This document shows, piece by piece, positions 11,727-25,985 of a stretch of DNA of 64,000 bases. Below the pieces are notes generated by a model. The model was not told where the DNA came from. It worked only from the letters and a program-made list of their open reading frames with translations, and did not search any database. The stretch is from Calycina herbarum (taxonomy: Eukaryota; Ascomycota; Leotiomycetes; Helotiales; Pezizellaceae). The translations under genes and the position numbers were made by a program. The stretch covers positions 62,001 to 126,000 of the forward strand of contig LLEY01000153.1 of assembly GCA_001414485.1 (NCBI GenBank), given 5' to 3'. How positions within the stretch are numbered: position 1 is the stretch's first letter; each line of letters starts with the position of its first letter.

Positions 11727-12861
11727 TATAAGGTTTACTAATAACCTAGAGAAGACTATATAAACTACTACCTTCTTACGTAGACTAGCTCTTAACTAGA
11801 TTAAGACGTTCTTATAAGACTATCTTAAGTTACTAGGAATAGATTAAGCTAAAGATTACTAGTATAACAGCCGTCACGTGGCTGGAGGTTACGTAGGCGG
11901 TGTTACACCGGGATTCCTATTAAGTAGTAGAATAGCGAATTAGTCTGTCGATTAATTCTTATGTCTTTTAGCTAGCTAGCGTACTAGTAAAAGCTATTTA
12001 TTTACGTCTATTATAACTAGAACGAAACGAATAAAATTTTTAGAACTTAGATTAGATTTAAGAGAAAGATAGAGAAAGTGTTTAAGAATATCGATAATAA
12101 AAGAACTACTAAACGACAATTATTAAAATTATAATAAGAGAAGTTAGCTACTAATTATATAGTATACTTTTAGTAATTTACTAGTAGAATAGAATAGAAA
12201 GACTTAGCTCTTAAAGTCTACTTTTACTAAAGACTTAAGAGCTATATAAAGAACGAAATATTCTAAGAGAAACAACTAGAAGACCTTAGTAAAATAATTA
12301 ACCTTACTATTAAAATTAATAATTAAGTCTATAAACAGAGCCTTAAAAGAAAAGACTAATATAGTTATTACTCTATTAAACGTAGAAAGTTAGAATATAG
12401 CTAATAGCTATAACTAATAGAACTAGATATAACTAAAAAGAAACCTTTTAAGAAAGAAGTATAATAGAACTCTATACGAACTAAACAAAGGTAACTAAGT
12501 CTCGAAGGTTAGTATATAAGTAAGAAGTACAGATACGCTAGGTTGTTTACTTAGAAGTAAACTCGTTACTTATATTAAAGATATTAAATAAGATAATAAG
12601 ATTAATAACTAAAGTTAAGTACGAAGCTTCTATCTAATAGTAGACGTGCTAGTCTTATATAGAACCTTTATACTTTCCTAGCTACTATAGTCGACCTGTT
12701 CGACTATAGCCGACATAGTTAACTCGTCGGCTATGTCGCTAATTTGTTTCGTTATATAATTATAACTAACTTCTAATAGTAAGATTTCTAGAATCTCTAA
12801 ATACCTTCGTACTATAGATTCCCTTCTATATTACCTTCTATTTCCTAGACGTTATACCTTA
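11727..12861. repeat. Unresolved retroelement debris
   Basis: A tgttacaccgggattcc boundary near 11915 resembles the start of an LTR or leader, followed by A-rich sequence that may be an old gag. From about 12487 to 12661, and again about 12770-12861, are fragments of the same LTR family that forms the full copy at 12862-13273. No element ends could be paired. Confidence 0.4.
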
Positions 12862-13273
12862 TATAACGAAACTTAAACGAACTAAACAAAGATAACTAAG
12901 TCTCGAAGGTTAGTATATAAGTAAGAAGTATAGATACGCTAGGTTATTTACTTAGAAGTGAACTTGTTACTTATATTAAAGATGTTAAATAAGATAATAA
13001 GATTAATAACTAAAGTTAAGTACGAAGCTCCTATCTAGGTAGTAGATATACTAGTATATATAGAACCTCTTATCTTATCTAGATCTCTATATAGGCATAG
13101 ATTCTTAGATCTCTATAGATCTCTTATAGGATCTAATAGTAAGATCCTAGAATATCTAAATACTTTTATATTACTAATTCCCTTCTATATTACCTTCTGT
13201 TTCTTAGATATCGTGTCTTATTCTATTAGAGCGCTGTCTAGACTACTTACTACGTATAACGTAATTCGTAACA
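12862..13273 (-). repeat. 3' LTR of Gypsy element A
   Basis: About 412 bp; its counterpart at 25986-26432 is collinear apart from an extra segment of some 33 bp and many transitions. The polypurine tract adjoins it on the right. Confidence 0.75.
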
Positions 13274-15001
13274 CTATCCCCTTCTTAGCTTAGCGTGTCC
13301 TTATACTTAAGTATAAGCTAAGGAACTCGGTTAGAGTGCTAGTAGTATTCTATTCTTTTATTATATCCTATCTTATATAAAAGAAGAAAGAAGAATAAAT
13401 ACTTCTTACTAAAAGTATTAAAATAGTTTATAATAAAATATTACTATATTCTTACTATACTTCTTAAAAGCGTAGATGTTTTATTAATTCCTTCTAATCT
13501 TCTTAATATTCTAAATATATTTAGTCGAAGCTAAAATATAATAGAACTAACGATGTCTAGGAGAAGAACGTTCCTTATACTAGCGACTAGACCTTTATTA
13601 AAAGATAAGAGAAGAAGCTAGAGAGGGAGGAGAAGAAGGTAATAGTAAAGATTCTACAGTTACGAAAGTAGAAGGCCTTTCTTAAAGAAAGGCAGCGTAA
13701 GATATTCTATTAAGAGCTTTGTTTTCTTAATAAACTCGATACTACTAAGGAGGTAGAAAAGAAAAAGAAGAAGGAGAAAGAAAGAAAGGAATAAGAGTAG
13801 TAAGAGACAAAGGTTGCCTATCTAGTAGCCTTACCTATTCTTATTAGTTCTTAATCTAAAATAGGTCTTAACCTAGCCTTCCTTATAGCTTTTCCTTTAG
13901 ACTATAAAATATAAGTAAACCTAGGTTTTTCTAATAGAACTTTTAAAGTTCTACTAGGTAATAGTTAAGATTACTTCTTAGCTCCTAAGTGTTTTTTAAG
14001 TATAGATAATCTAACTATTTAATTAAATACTTAACTTATTCTCTAATAAGTTTATAGTTAAGAATTTTTTTAACTTTATATTTAGTATTTAGATTTACTA
14101 ATTAAATTTCTATAATTAGAGCTAGTAGTGCTCCTAGTAGTACTAGTTTAAGTAAGAATATATAGAATACTAGATAGATATTTATTATTTATAGTAGTAC
14201 TAGTTTATAATTTAAAGGTCCTTTAACTTATTTAATTTTAAATAGTCTAAGTTTTTTATAATCTAATTTATTACTTAGTCTTTTTATATTAATATTTTTT
14301 TATACTAGGTAGACTTTATCTCTCTCTTTTAGTATTAGCTTCTAACTACGTCGTTTATTATAGTAGTACGCGTTTCTTTTAGCTACGAACTATAAATCCT
14401 TTATAAGTTCCTTATATAGCCTCTTAATTTTTAAAACTAAATATAAGTAAGCTAGTTATTAATAGTTATAGATAGTAGTTCTTAGTATACTATTAATTTA
14501 TATCTAAAGTTAATATAGAATAGTATAATAAGTATTATTTCTGTTACTAAACTGTTATAGATAAACTATACTAAGAGTAGCAGTTCTACCTAGTTATCTT
14601 ACTAGTAGTTTATATAGTAATAAAGATATATTTCTACTACTTAGTTTATATATTTATTTCCTTTATTCGTTTAAGAGTAGAAAGCTATAAAGAGTTTTCT
14701 CTTTATACTTAATCGTTTTATAAGAGTAATCTAAAATTTAGAAGTAAAGAGTTTATCTCTGTCTAAGAGTATTTCTTCTAGTAGTCTATATCTTAAGACT
14801 ACTTCTCTAAGAAATATAAATACTAACTCCTTAGCTATACTTAATTCTATATATACTATTAGAATTATATATTTCGTAAGTCGTTCTATAATAACTAGGA
14901 TTAAGTTATACTTAACTCTTATTATTAGATCTTTAGATTTTAGTAATTTAATAATAAAATCTAAAGATATCGATTTCTAAGGTACTTATAGTATTAGAGT
15001 A

Positions 15002-15434
15002 ACGTGTATATATAGCGAACCGGCTAAACAAGCGAACCGGCTAACTAAAAACATATCTAAAATCGCGATTTTGATATTTTAATATCTTTACGAATTGTTG
15101 ATTAAAAATTTCAAAATTAAAACTTTGATTTTATTACTATATAAATATAAAAGTTATAAAATGTAAGACTGAGGCTAATTTATATTAAAAAGTTATTAAA
15201 AGAAGAAGATAAAAGACAAGATTATAAGAGTATTTTTAAGCGAATCGCTAAGTAAAATCATATAGCGTCTAAAACTTAGAATTCTAAATATATTTATAGT
15301 AATGAAATCAAAGTTTTAATTTTAAAACTTTTGATTAATAGTTCGTAGAGATATTAAAATGTCAAAATCGCGATTTTAGGTATGTTTTTAGTTAGCCGGT
15401 TCGCTTGTTTAGCCGGTTCGCTATATATACACGT
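15002..15434. mobile_element. TA-insertion MITE of Tc1/mariner (Fot1) type, 433 bp
   Basis: Long terminal inverted repeats start ACGTGTATATATAGCGAACC and are mirrored at the right end; each carries AGCGAACCGGCTAA twice. TA flanks both ends (15000-15001 and 15435-15436). The outermost ACGTGT is shared with the Fot1-like element at 9875. It has no coding capacity. The homologous place in the sister Gypsy copy, near 28226, reads attagagtagtg with a single TA, which is the empty site. Confidence 0.88.
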
Positions 15435-17799
15435 TAGTGTTTATCTGTCTATAAGAAGTATAGTAAGAAGCCTTATTCTTAGTATAAGTATTATATTCTA
15501 CTATTACTTTCTTAACTATTATAGATAACTAATTAATATAGTAGTATTATCTTATTTACTAGAGAGTTCTACGAATTCCTTAGTAGCTATAAATAGACGT
15601 AGTATAGTATTCTTATATAAACTCCTTTATATATAAGCTAGGAACCTATAGTTTCCCTTTTATATACTAGTTATAACCTTTATATATACTTTAAATCTTA
15701 TCTATCTAGATATTATTTATTACTACTATTTTATATATAGTAGGTATTAAGTTATTATTTTTATTATACTTTAATATTACTATATTAACATATTTTTTAT
15801 TTTCCTTATAGCCTAGTTTTTAGCTTAGAGTATTAGCTTAAGTGTTACTTATTTTATTAATATATTAAATAATTATCTTAAATCTTACTAAGGTTTTAGA
15901 CTACCTAGCTAGGCGTTTTATAACAAGTTCCTTAGTTATAATAAACATTTTTAGGTTTAGATAATTAGTAAGCACTGTTACTAGGTACGTCGTACTCTAG
16001 AGATAAATCCTCTATTCTTTAAGAGCTAGAATAATAGCTATTAATTCTTTATTATAAATATTATAATTCTATTATACTATATTAAAATTTTTTAAGAAAT
16101 ATACTATAAGTATAAGTTTTCCTATCTTATTCAGTTATAGATATATAACATCTACTACTATATCTAAGGCGTCTATTTCTATTATACTTAGTTTCTTATA
16201 ATTAAAATTATATAAGATAGGTTTTACTATAAACTATTCTTTAATTTCTTAAAAGGCTTTTTTAGCCTTCTTATTCTAGATAAAAGTTATAGCTTTTCTA
16301 GTTAGTATTAACATAGGTTTTATAATCTTTATATAGTTCTTAATAAATAGTTAATAAAAATTAGTAAATCCTAAGAAAGATTATATATCTTTAACGTTTT
16401 TTAGTAATTCCTATTTAATAACTATATAGATCTTTTCTAGATCTATTTCTATTTTTCCTAAGATAAATACCTATTTAAGAAAGAGAGTTTTCTTAACTCT
16501 AAACTCGTATTTCAAGAGTTTTAGACAAGAGTCTACTTTAGTAAGTCTTTGTAAGACTTCTTTTATATAGCTCTTATATTCTTCTAGATTTTCTAAGAAA
16601 ATTAATATATTATCTAGGTAATATATAACAGTTACTCTTAAAAGATCTTCTAGAATACTATTATTCTATCTCTAATAAGTAGCTAGTATATTAGTTAAAC
16701 TAAAAGATATTACTATATACTTATAAAGTCTTAATAGTAAGATAAACATAGTCTTCTATTTATAGCTTATCTTAATCTTAATTAATCTATAGACGTTCTA
16801 TTAATCTAGTTTTATAAATTTCTTTACCTAGCCTAGCTTATTCTACAAGTACTAGCTAGTTAGTAACAGGTAAGCGTTCTTAATTATTATATTATTTAAT
16901 TCTCTATAATTAATATATACTCGTCTATTTAGATCGTTCTTTTTCTTAATAATAAGTATATTTAAAGAGATAGACGATTCAGATTTTTAAATATATCTCT
17001 TCTTTATTCCTTATTAAATATAACTTTTTAATAAAGCTAAGTTATTCTAATTATATAGTTAAAGCTTCTACTTCTTAAGATTATAACTCTCTATTAATTT
17101 AATCTTATAATCCTATAGCTAATGTTTAAGAAGAGTATATATATCTTCTAGGTCTTTAAACAATCTTATAAATTCTCTATACTATATAGGTATTTCGTTA
17201 TTAGTTTTCTTACTAACCTATAAAGGACCCTAGTTAAGGTAGCGCTAACCTTATTCTAGTCTTAAAGTTATAAATACAAACCTATATATTTATATTAACT
17301 AAAGATTATCGTTCTAGCCTTCTAGTCGATTTCTAGATTATATTTCTAAATCTAGAGTATACTAAGTATTACTTCCTTACTTCCTATTTTAATAATATTA
17401 AATTATATATCTAAATAGTATTCTTTAATATTAATTCTTACTAGAATAGTTTACTAATTAATAATCCTATTCTAGTATATAATATCTATCTTATTAACTA
17501 CTTCTAATTAATATAGTCTTATTCCTTTAATTAAAACGTTTAGCTTCTCTTAAGTTATTAGAGAAATAAAGTTACTCGTTACTCCTAAGTCTATTATAAC
17601 TTATAACTTTTTCCCTTATATTTCTATAGTTATTACTAACTATTTTTCTTCTAAAGTAGTATTTAATTTTACTTTAATATATTAGACTTTAAAGAATTAA
17701 TTTTCCTAGTTAAATTTTCGTTCTTTCTTGCTTTTATACTATAGAAAGAATCTTACTCTTTCCTAGTCTATATATACTATCTTATATACTAATTAATAT

Positions 17800-18128
17800 T
17801 GTTACGGACCTAGCCACCGCCGAGCACGTGACTCGCGTACGGCTGCTCGCCGGCGTCCGCAAAGCCTGCTATTCCTAGCCTGGCCTAGAACTATTCCTAC
17901 CTAGGCTAGGAACCATTTCTATAAACGGATCGACATTCCTATAACTTATCGATTCCTTAGCTATCTCTATATTATAGGACCTCTAGAAGTCTCCTCTTTC
18001 CTTCTCTTCTCTTCTATAGCTTTAGATCTTTAATTAAACCACCTCTTACTTCTCTGATTATCCGCTACACCTATATATACTATAGGTAAGGATAACTACT
18101 AGAGGGCTAGCAGATTAGGTTTGTTATA
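17800..18128 (+). repeat. 5' LTR of nested Gypsy N
   Basis: Collinear with the 3' LTR at the same length of 329 bp. Differences are transitions only as far as I could see (for example acgg/acag, tccgct/tctact, ttata/ttaca). Confidence 0.9.
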
Positions 18129-18347
18129 TTATCTAAAGCTCCCTTCTTCTCTCTATTTACTACTACTCCTAGGAAGGATTAGAATATCCGTTACGATTCT
18201 AATACAACACCTACGGTCTATATAGACCGCCCGTAGATGCTACTAGCGCCTTATATAGCCCCGCGTACCCGCGCCCACCACCGCGTATAAGAGCCTGGGG
18301 CTCTTCTACCTATACCCTCTATTCTTATAACTAAGTCGTCTATAACG

Positions 18348-19400
18348 ATGTCTGCCGACCAGCCTACAGACGCTTAACAGCTCGCTACAGCCCTAAAACA
18401 GGTCCGTCTACTGCGAGAACAACTGGACGACGTCTATACCCCTCCGCGAGGGAATACCCTGTCCGAAACTAGATAACATAGGTCGTTTACAGTCAAGCTT
18501 AAGAATACTAAGCCCCTAACGGATAGCTCGTCTTCAACCTTCGACAACTAGAAGATCTAGATTAAGGACAAGTTCCTTATCAACGCCTCTATGTTTAAGC
18601 TAGAGGAAGCAAAGATAGCTTACGTTTTTAACTATATAGCTAATATTACTTAGAAGCATCTCACGCTCTATTACCAGAAGGGACCTAAGCCGTTTTAGTC
18701 TATAAAAGAAATAATTATATATCTTACAGATATTCTAGAGAACCTATTCGAAGCGTAGAACGCCTATATCGAATTCCGCTGGCTTATTATAAGAGATAAC
18801 GAGACTTTCGCAACCTTCTATACTCGCTTCTTATACCTTACAAGCACTAGACAGATCCCGACAGACGACTTATAGCCCGACTTATATAACAAGCTTACGC
18901 CACCTCTACAACAGTCTATCTTACTATTCTTAGACGTCCTACTCTTAAGTACGGCCCTAGCAAACAAGTGTCGACTTGTTAATAAGAACTTACGAAGACT
19001 TCAGCTCTGTAGAAGCAACTTATAGACCGCTCGTCTTATCCCCTAGCCTATAACTGCTACTACTACCTCCCGCCCAGCTGGAACTTTTACTACTACTTAA
19101 ACTACGTTTCGTACAACCTCCTCTACCCCGGCCCCCCGCCTTTACAGACTATCACGTAAACCAACGCCTGCTTGTAAGAAACCGGACGACGCCTGCTTCA
19201 AGTATAAGAGAACTAGGTACTATGCCCGCGAATGCCCTAAGAACTCTAAGCCTATTACAGACGTTAATAAGCTTACGGAGCCTACGTCCGACTTAGAACA
19301 GTCGGAAAACGACCAAGTCTAGGGAAAGTCTCCTCCCTAGGCTTGCTTTACCGAGGTCCTAGCCAGTTAGCTATCGATCTAAGTTAGCTACTTAGAGGAA
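18348..19400 (+). pseudogene. Gag relic of nested Gypsy N
   Basis: The start codon at 18348 opens MSADQPTDA, then a TAA where Gln is expected; the frame continues with repeated TAG/TAA in place of Gln and Trp codons. A CCHC-type knuckle remains recognisable at about 19195-19240 (CFKYKRTRYYARECP) with its second Cys and the His changed to Tyr, as C-to-T or G-to-A changes would do. Confidence 0.75.
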
Positions 19401-22400
19401 AACAGTTTACAGTCTCTTATAACTTAGTCTATAATAGATACGGATTCAAAACCTCTACTCTAGCTAATACTAGAGTAAACGGCTTTATACTTATTAGTAT
19501 AAAGTTCGCTTAGAGGCTGGCTCGCTTCTTCCCTTTAACTATTCATACTCTTCCTACTCCTATTATAGTTTGTAGCTTTAATAGACAGAGTCGATAGTCT
19601 ACGGACCGCTATATTATTCTTCACTTACATATAGACGGCTGTAAACAGTACAACGTCCCTATAGTCCTCCTTAATACTAGCTATTAGGACCTTATTCTTA
19701 GGTATACATAGTTTAACCAGCTTAACGTATAACTTAACCCCCGCTAATAACAACTTATATAGCCTATAGATCTCCCTCCTTCTCCTAACCTTGTCCAGCT
19801 ACGCCTCCTAGATCATAGGATCCTATAGACTCGGCTCTTAAACCTAGATCACCAAGCTAACGCGGATCGCCGCGATTAGGCCCTAGAAGAACAACTTATA
19901 CGTAAATACTAGGAAGACTCGCAACTGTCCGTAAGCCTTGTCGACGAGCTGCCAGTCCCTCAGATCCTAGCGCGCCCGCCTACTACACCCCTAGCCGTAC
20001 GTTACAGCGAGTACTAGGACCGCTAAAACAACTTACGAAATATAAACCGCGCTCTTATAGGTTTAGATATCTGTAAAGCCTCTATAGCACGCCTGAAACG
20101 TATACGCCTCGACCTACCACTAGTAGACATCGCTATTATCAGTGCTACTATATATCGCCGTAACCTATAAGACACTAAAGCTACGGCCTTTAGTACCTCT
20201 CTTTATAAGATCGATTACTTAATAGAAAAAAAGCTTACGGATTAAAAAGACGACTTACGGGTCTAAGAAAGCCTTCCTAGAGCTTACTAGGATCTCGCAG
20301 ACGTTTTCTCTAAAGCTGCGTCTAATACTCTTCCCCCTCGTCGGCTATACGACTATAAGATTAAACTTACGGACGGGAACGTAGACGACTTGTCCTATAG
20401 CCCCCTCCGCCACTAGTTAACAGACGAGCTCCGGGCTGTAAAATAATACCTTATTAAGAACCTTTATAAAGGTTTTATTAAGGCTAGCCAAGCCCTCTTT
20501 ATAGCCCCGATTCTCTTTGTTAAGAAGTCTGACAGCTCTCTACGGTTTTATATTAATTACTATAAGTTAAATAACCTAACTTATAAGAACTAGTATCCTC
20601 TTCTGTTAATCGACGAAACTCTTACTTATCTAGGCAAGGCTCGTATCTTTATAAAGCTAGACATACGACAAGCTTTTCACCGGATTCGGATTAACTCTAA
20701 GTCTAAGGAACTAATAACGTTCTAGACCTGTTATAGAGCCTATAAGTACAAAGTTATACCTTTTAGACTAACTAACGGACCTATAATATATCAACGGTTT
20801 ATAAACGACGTACTCTTCGACTATTTAGACAACTTTTATACTACCTACTTTAACGATATTCTTATTTACTCCGAGAACGAGCTAGACTATTAGGAACACG
20901 TCTGTAAGGTCCTTTTATAGCTTTGTAAAGCTGGCTTATAAGCTGATATTAAGAAATCTAAGTTTAACGTTACTTATATAAAGTACCTAGGCTTCTATAT
21001 AAGCACTAATAGGATTAAAGTAGACCTAGAAAAGATAGAAACGATCTATAACTAGGAACGTCCTATTATAGTCCGCGGTATTCAGTCCTTTCTTAGCTTT
21101 TATAACTTCTACTAGAAGTTTATTCTTAACTACGGACGAGTCGTACGCCTGTTAACGGCTCTAACTTATAAAGACCAGCCGTTTTAGTAGACACCTGCTT
21201 ATTAGAACGCCTTCTCTAAGCTGAAGGCCCGGCTTATTAATACACCTCTTCTTATATACTTTAATCTGTAATACGAGTCTATAGTTAAGACCGATTCCTC
21301 TAACAGCGTTCTTAGTAGTATACTCCTTCAGTTACAGCCGAGTTAAGAGTAGCACTCTATAGCTTACTTCTCTAAGATAATAATACCTACTAAGATTAAC
21401 TACTCGATTTATAATAAAGAGATACTAGCTATTATACGTTCTCTAGAAGCCTAGAGACCTAAGCTCGAAGGGTCTCTACACCGGGTACGGGTCGTTTTAG
21501 ACTATAAAGCTCTTAAGTACTTTATAACAACTAAAGCCTTATCTAGCTAACAAGCCCGCTAGGCTAAAACCCTCTCTCGATTTAACTTCCTACTTACTTA
21601 TAAGCCTAGTAGCTAGAATCGAGCAGATTCCCTTACTCGCCGAGACTAAGAAGCAGATAGTTAAATAGTAATAAAGATATCTACTCGTATACAAGTCCTC
21701 TTACAGCCTGAGAATCTCGACTTACGGATTATTACAGACCTAGACTTAGACTCTTCCGTAGATATTATACCCGTTAGAGTAGCCGACAGACCACACGACT
21801 TAATTAACGATATCCTATAAGCTAATCGTACGAGTACGAGCCTTAACACTCTCCGCTAGTACGCTACAGACGAACGCCCTGGCTAGACAACCCGTAACAG
21901 CCTCCTACTATACCAAGAACGGCTTATCCTACCCGAGGACGACGATCTCAAAGTACGCTTACTAAGCGAGGTTTATAATCAAGTCTCGGTAGCCCACCCT
22001 AGACAATCTAAGACTCTAAAGCTAGTTATAGACCGCTACTACTAGCCGCACCTTCGTTTAGATATACAACGATTCGTCTATAACTACTAGACCTACCGTC
22101 GCTCTCACGTGCCGTAAGACCGCCCCCCTAGACTCCTCAACCCCTTACCTATCCCGGATCGCCTATAGTAATATATATTAGTTAATTTTAAGGAATTCCC
22201 TTCTAACAAGTCTAGGATAGATATAATTATTATCTTTATCTACTAGCTAAGTAAGAGATCTGTCTCTATCCCTTACCTAAGGACTACGGACGTAAAAAAG
22301 ACTACGCGGATCTACCTCGACTACGTATAGCGCTATTATAGACCGTCAGATACTATTATCTCTAACCGCGGTCCGTAATTCGTCTTAGAGTTCTAGTAAG

Positions 22401-23389
22401 AGTTTAACCGGATCCTAGAGACTAAGATCAAGCTATCCACAGCCGCACACGTATAAACCGACGGTTAAACTAAGAATATAAACCAGTGGATTAACTAACG
22501 CCTTCGCCTATTTATAAACTACTATTAGGATAACTAGTCTAAACTAATACCGATTATAGACTACGCTTAAGCTACACTTCCCTAGGACTCGACGACTCTT
22601 CCGCCTATATAAATCGAGCTTAGTTACGTGCCACGTACCAGCTTTAATTAGGTCCGCCAGAGCCCGGAAGAGCTAATAAGCGTCCGTAAACAGCTTTTAC
22701 GAGACAAAGCAGTTACGTACGCAACCCGTATACACAGCGCCTAAGAAACCGCCCGTAAGAGAATCGAGGCTGCTTAGGAACGCTAGCGTAAGCAAGCAAA
22801 CAAGCACCGGCGACCAGTAGACTTTGCTATAGGCGACAAGGTCTATATATTAATAAAGACGTAGAATATAGACCGCCTAAGCTGTAAGCTCGACCAGCAG
22901 ATAGCTGGTCTATATACAGTCCTAGAAAAGGTTAGAAACGCTTTCTAAGTCGACCTGCCTCCGACAATTAAAATATAGCCTGTAATCTCTATAGATAAGC
23001 TTCGCAAAGCTCTTAACAATCCGCTACCAGGCCAGCTATAAGAACCAGGACTGCCTATTATAGTTAACAGGTATAATAAATAGAATATAGACTAAGTACT
23101 AGCCTCTAGAGGCTATTATAGAAAATTATAATACCGGGTTCAATAGATACAAAGCGAGCTAGACCCGGCCTAGTACCTAGCTTCTGACTTTATAAGCTAC
23201 CTATATAAGCTTTAAGAGTTTCACGCTCTAAATCCTTCTCTCCTAAGGCCTCCTAGGTACTTAGTAGAATAGTTACAAAGCTGGGAAGATAGTATAGACG
23301 AGCTGGAATATTATAAGAATAAGGATAAATTACCTATAGAGTAGTAGGTTCAGAGCTCGCAGGCGAGCTCTACTTAAAGAGAGGGGTAA
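19400..23389 (+). pseudogene. Pol relic of nested Gypsy N (protease, RT, RNase H, integrase, chromo-type tail)
   Basis: Plus-strand translation gives the Ty3/Gypsy order. RT contains [10 protein letters not shown] at about 20845-20880, the decayed form of the YxDD box; RNase H shows VKTDSSNSVL; integrase shows a zinc-binding-like region near 22080 and HVQTDG near 22450; the end has IGDKVYILIKT and a chromodomain-like ELDPAQYLASDF near 23160. Stops fall at Trp and Gln positions. It is inactive. Confidence 0.82.
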
Positions 23390-23718
23390 TGTTACAGACC
23401 TAGCCACCGCCGAGCACGTGACTCGCGTACGGCTGCTCGCCGGCGTCCGCAAAGCCTGCTATTCCTAGCCTAGCCTAGAACCATTCCTACCTAGGCTAGG
23501 AACCATTTCTACAAACGGATCGACATTCCTATAACTTATCGATTCCTTAGCTATCTCTATATTATAGGACCTCTAGAAGTCTCCTCTTTCCTTCTCTTCT
23601 CTTCTATAGCTTTAGATCTTTAATTAAACCACCTCTTACTTCTCTGATTATCTACTACACCTATATATACTACAGGTAAGAATAACTACCAGAGGGCTAG
23701 CAGATTGGGTTTGTTACA
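23390..23718 (+). repeat. 3' LTR of nested Gypsy N
   Basis: 329 bp, the less mutated of the pair, ending TTTGTTACA before the AATAT target duplication. Confidence 0.9.
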
Positions 23719-25985
23719 AATATTCTATAATTCTTATAGTCTTAAGAGTTCTTTTTATAAATTATTTTAGTAAGTTTCTATATCTATATTAGACCTATCT
23801 ATAACTGGTTTCTTAAATAGTTTCTATAGACTATAGCTCTCTTATATATAGGTAATCTAAAGTAGTCTCTAGTATACTTATCTCTAGTTTTATATATTAA
23901 ACCTTAAATATATAATCTCTTAAGTTCTTTTCCTTAACTACTCTAATCTAAGACTAAGGAAAGAATACTACTCTTTCCTTATTAGATAAAGCTACTTTAT
24001 ATATCTAATAATATTCTACTATTCTAGTAGATTCTAGTAAGATTCCTTTAAACCGTTTCTATAATAACTAGTCTATAGTTAGACTTAGTTTATATCGTAT
24101 CTACTATACTATTATTTCTTAAACTATTTCTATAAACTATAGCTCTTCTACTAAGAGATAGTAAAATTCTTCTAGTTCTATTTTAGCCTACCTAGTAATA
24201 TTAAGCTCTCTTTACTTCTAGAATAGTATACTAAACAACTCTTATAAACTATACTTTCTAAATATTATCCTATTATTTCTAATTAATATAATTATAATAT
24301 ATTATTTAAATTCTTCTAATATAACGTTTTTAGGTATTATTCTATAAAAAAGGGTTTTAATTTACTTCTTGAATTCTATTAAGACCTACTATATCTATAT
24401 ACTAGTTTCTTTTAAAATATCGTATACCTTCTATATATTCTCTATCTTAAGATAGGTAGGTTTCTTAACTTACTATTAGTTATACTTAGGTTCTTTTTCC
24501 TTAATAGTTTCCTACCTAGTAATTAGACTAACTAGAGTTATTATTTTAGAGTTATTTCTTATAACTATATACGTTATTAAGATAGTTAGATTAACTCCCT
24601 ATATAGTATAAGGACTCTAGAAGTCTAGCTTCTAATTATTAATATATACCTATCTATTTCCTTATTCGAATGTTCTAAGAAAGACCTAAGTTTCTCTAAC
24701 TTCAGAGTTCTTATTTCTAACTTCTCCTTCTAAGCTAGAAGATAAGTTTAATATTTCTAAAGAACTAGTTAATAGTAGTAATTCGTATTTTACTTAAAGA
24801 TGTTACTTAGACTCCTCTACTAATTATATATTATAATTTTCTTTAAAGAGTAGATCTCTATTATTATTAGTATCTTATATACTACTAAGTTCTTTATTAT
24901 TTTTAATCTAGGTTCTATATACTTATATTTTAAGTTCCTTATCTATAAGTTTAATACGATTAGTTAAAGCTACTTATTATTAAATAGTAGTATTAATTTA
25001 TTTCTTTCTCTTAGAGTCTTTCTTCTTACTACACTTATTTACTCTATAGCCGGGGAAGCTATAGCTATAATATAAGTTCTACTTACGTCGACGATTTCGC
25101 TCTTCTTAAGAAAGTCCTCCTTTCTTTAGAAAGGTTTTCTTTTATATAGCGTTCGCCTCCTTATTATATTTAGTATAAGAGTACTTCTACTTTCCTATTC
25201 TCTTACTCTTTTCTCTATACCTAGGGTTACTCTTTCTAAATTCGTATAAGTAATTATCTAACTAGACAACTTCCTTAATTATACCTATAATAGTTAAGAA
25301 CTATATATTCTATTTAGCTATTCTCTTATAGATATATACCTTTAATCCTCTATAGAAGAGTTCTATAAAAGCGATAGTATTCTACTCTAATTTCGTTCTA
25401 TAACGTTAGAATTTATTAGTATAATCTATTACTAACCCGGTCTAGTATAACTCTAAAAGCTTATATATAGTAGTTTAGATTATATCAAAGTCTCTAAAAA
25501 CTTTTCTAATAGTTGTCTTAAATCCTCTCTAAGATTTAAATATAATCTTAGTTAACTTTATCTTTTTATCTTTATCTTTATTCTTAAAGAAGTCTTCTAA
25601 ATATAGCTAAGCCTATTCTAACGTTAATCCTCTAAGGTAGGAGATAGCGAAGATAGTTTATAAATTATAATTACCTTCGAATTTATTAGAATTAAAGTTA
25701 AAGTAGATATCTATTTAGAGAAGAAATAAGTCGAGTTCCTTTCGTTTCTTATAATACGTATCTAGTATCTTAACTTTAATAGACTTAAGTGCTTTAACCT
25801 TATAAGACTCGGGAGCGTCTAGTATACTAATATTATCGTCGTTCCTAGGTAACTATATACTAGCAGGTGTTCTTCTAGTAGTACTTCTAGATATTCCTAC
25901 AACGTTAACTTAACTAGTATTTAGGCTAGCTACGGCGGGAGTTGCTAAGGCTATAGCGACTAAACTTCTAAGCAGGTGCTTAAAG

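Larger units (their letters stand above)
17800..23718 (+). mobile_element. Nested Ty3/Gypsy retrotransposon N, complete structure, 5919 bp
   Basis: Two 329-bp LTRs at 17800-18128 and 23390-23718 start TGTTAC and end TTTGTTACA (TTATA in the left copy). A 5-bp duplication AATAT flanks the element at 17795-17799 and 23719-23723. The polypurine tract agagaggggtaa precedes the 3' LTR. LTRs differ by roughly ten transitions. Inside, gag and pol lie on the plus strand with nonsense codons throughout. It splits Gypsy element A, so it is the younger insertion. Confidence 0.92.

Noticed and set aside
21661..21849. Minus-strand open frame of 62 codons in the island
   Set aside because: Antisense to the pol relic of the nested Gypsy element; chance opening.
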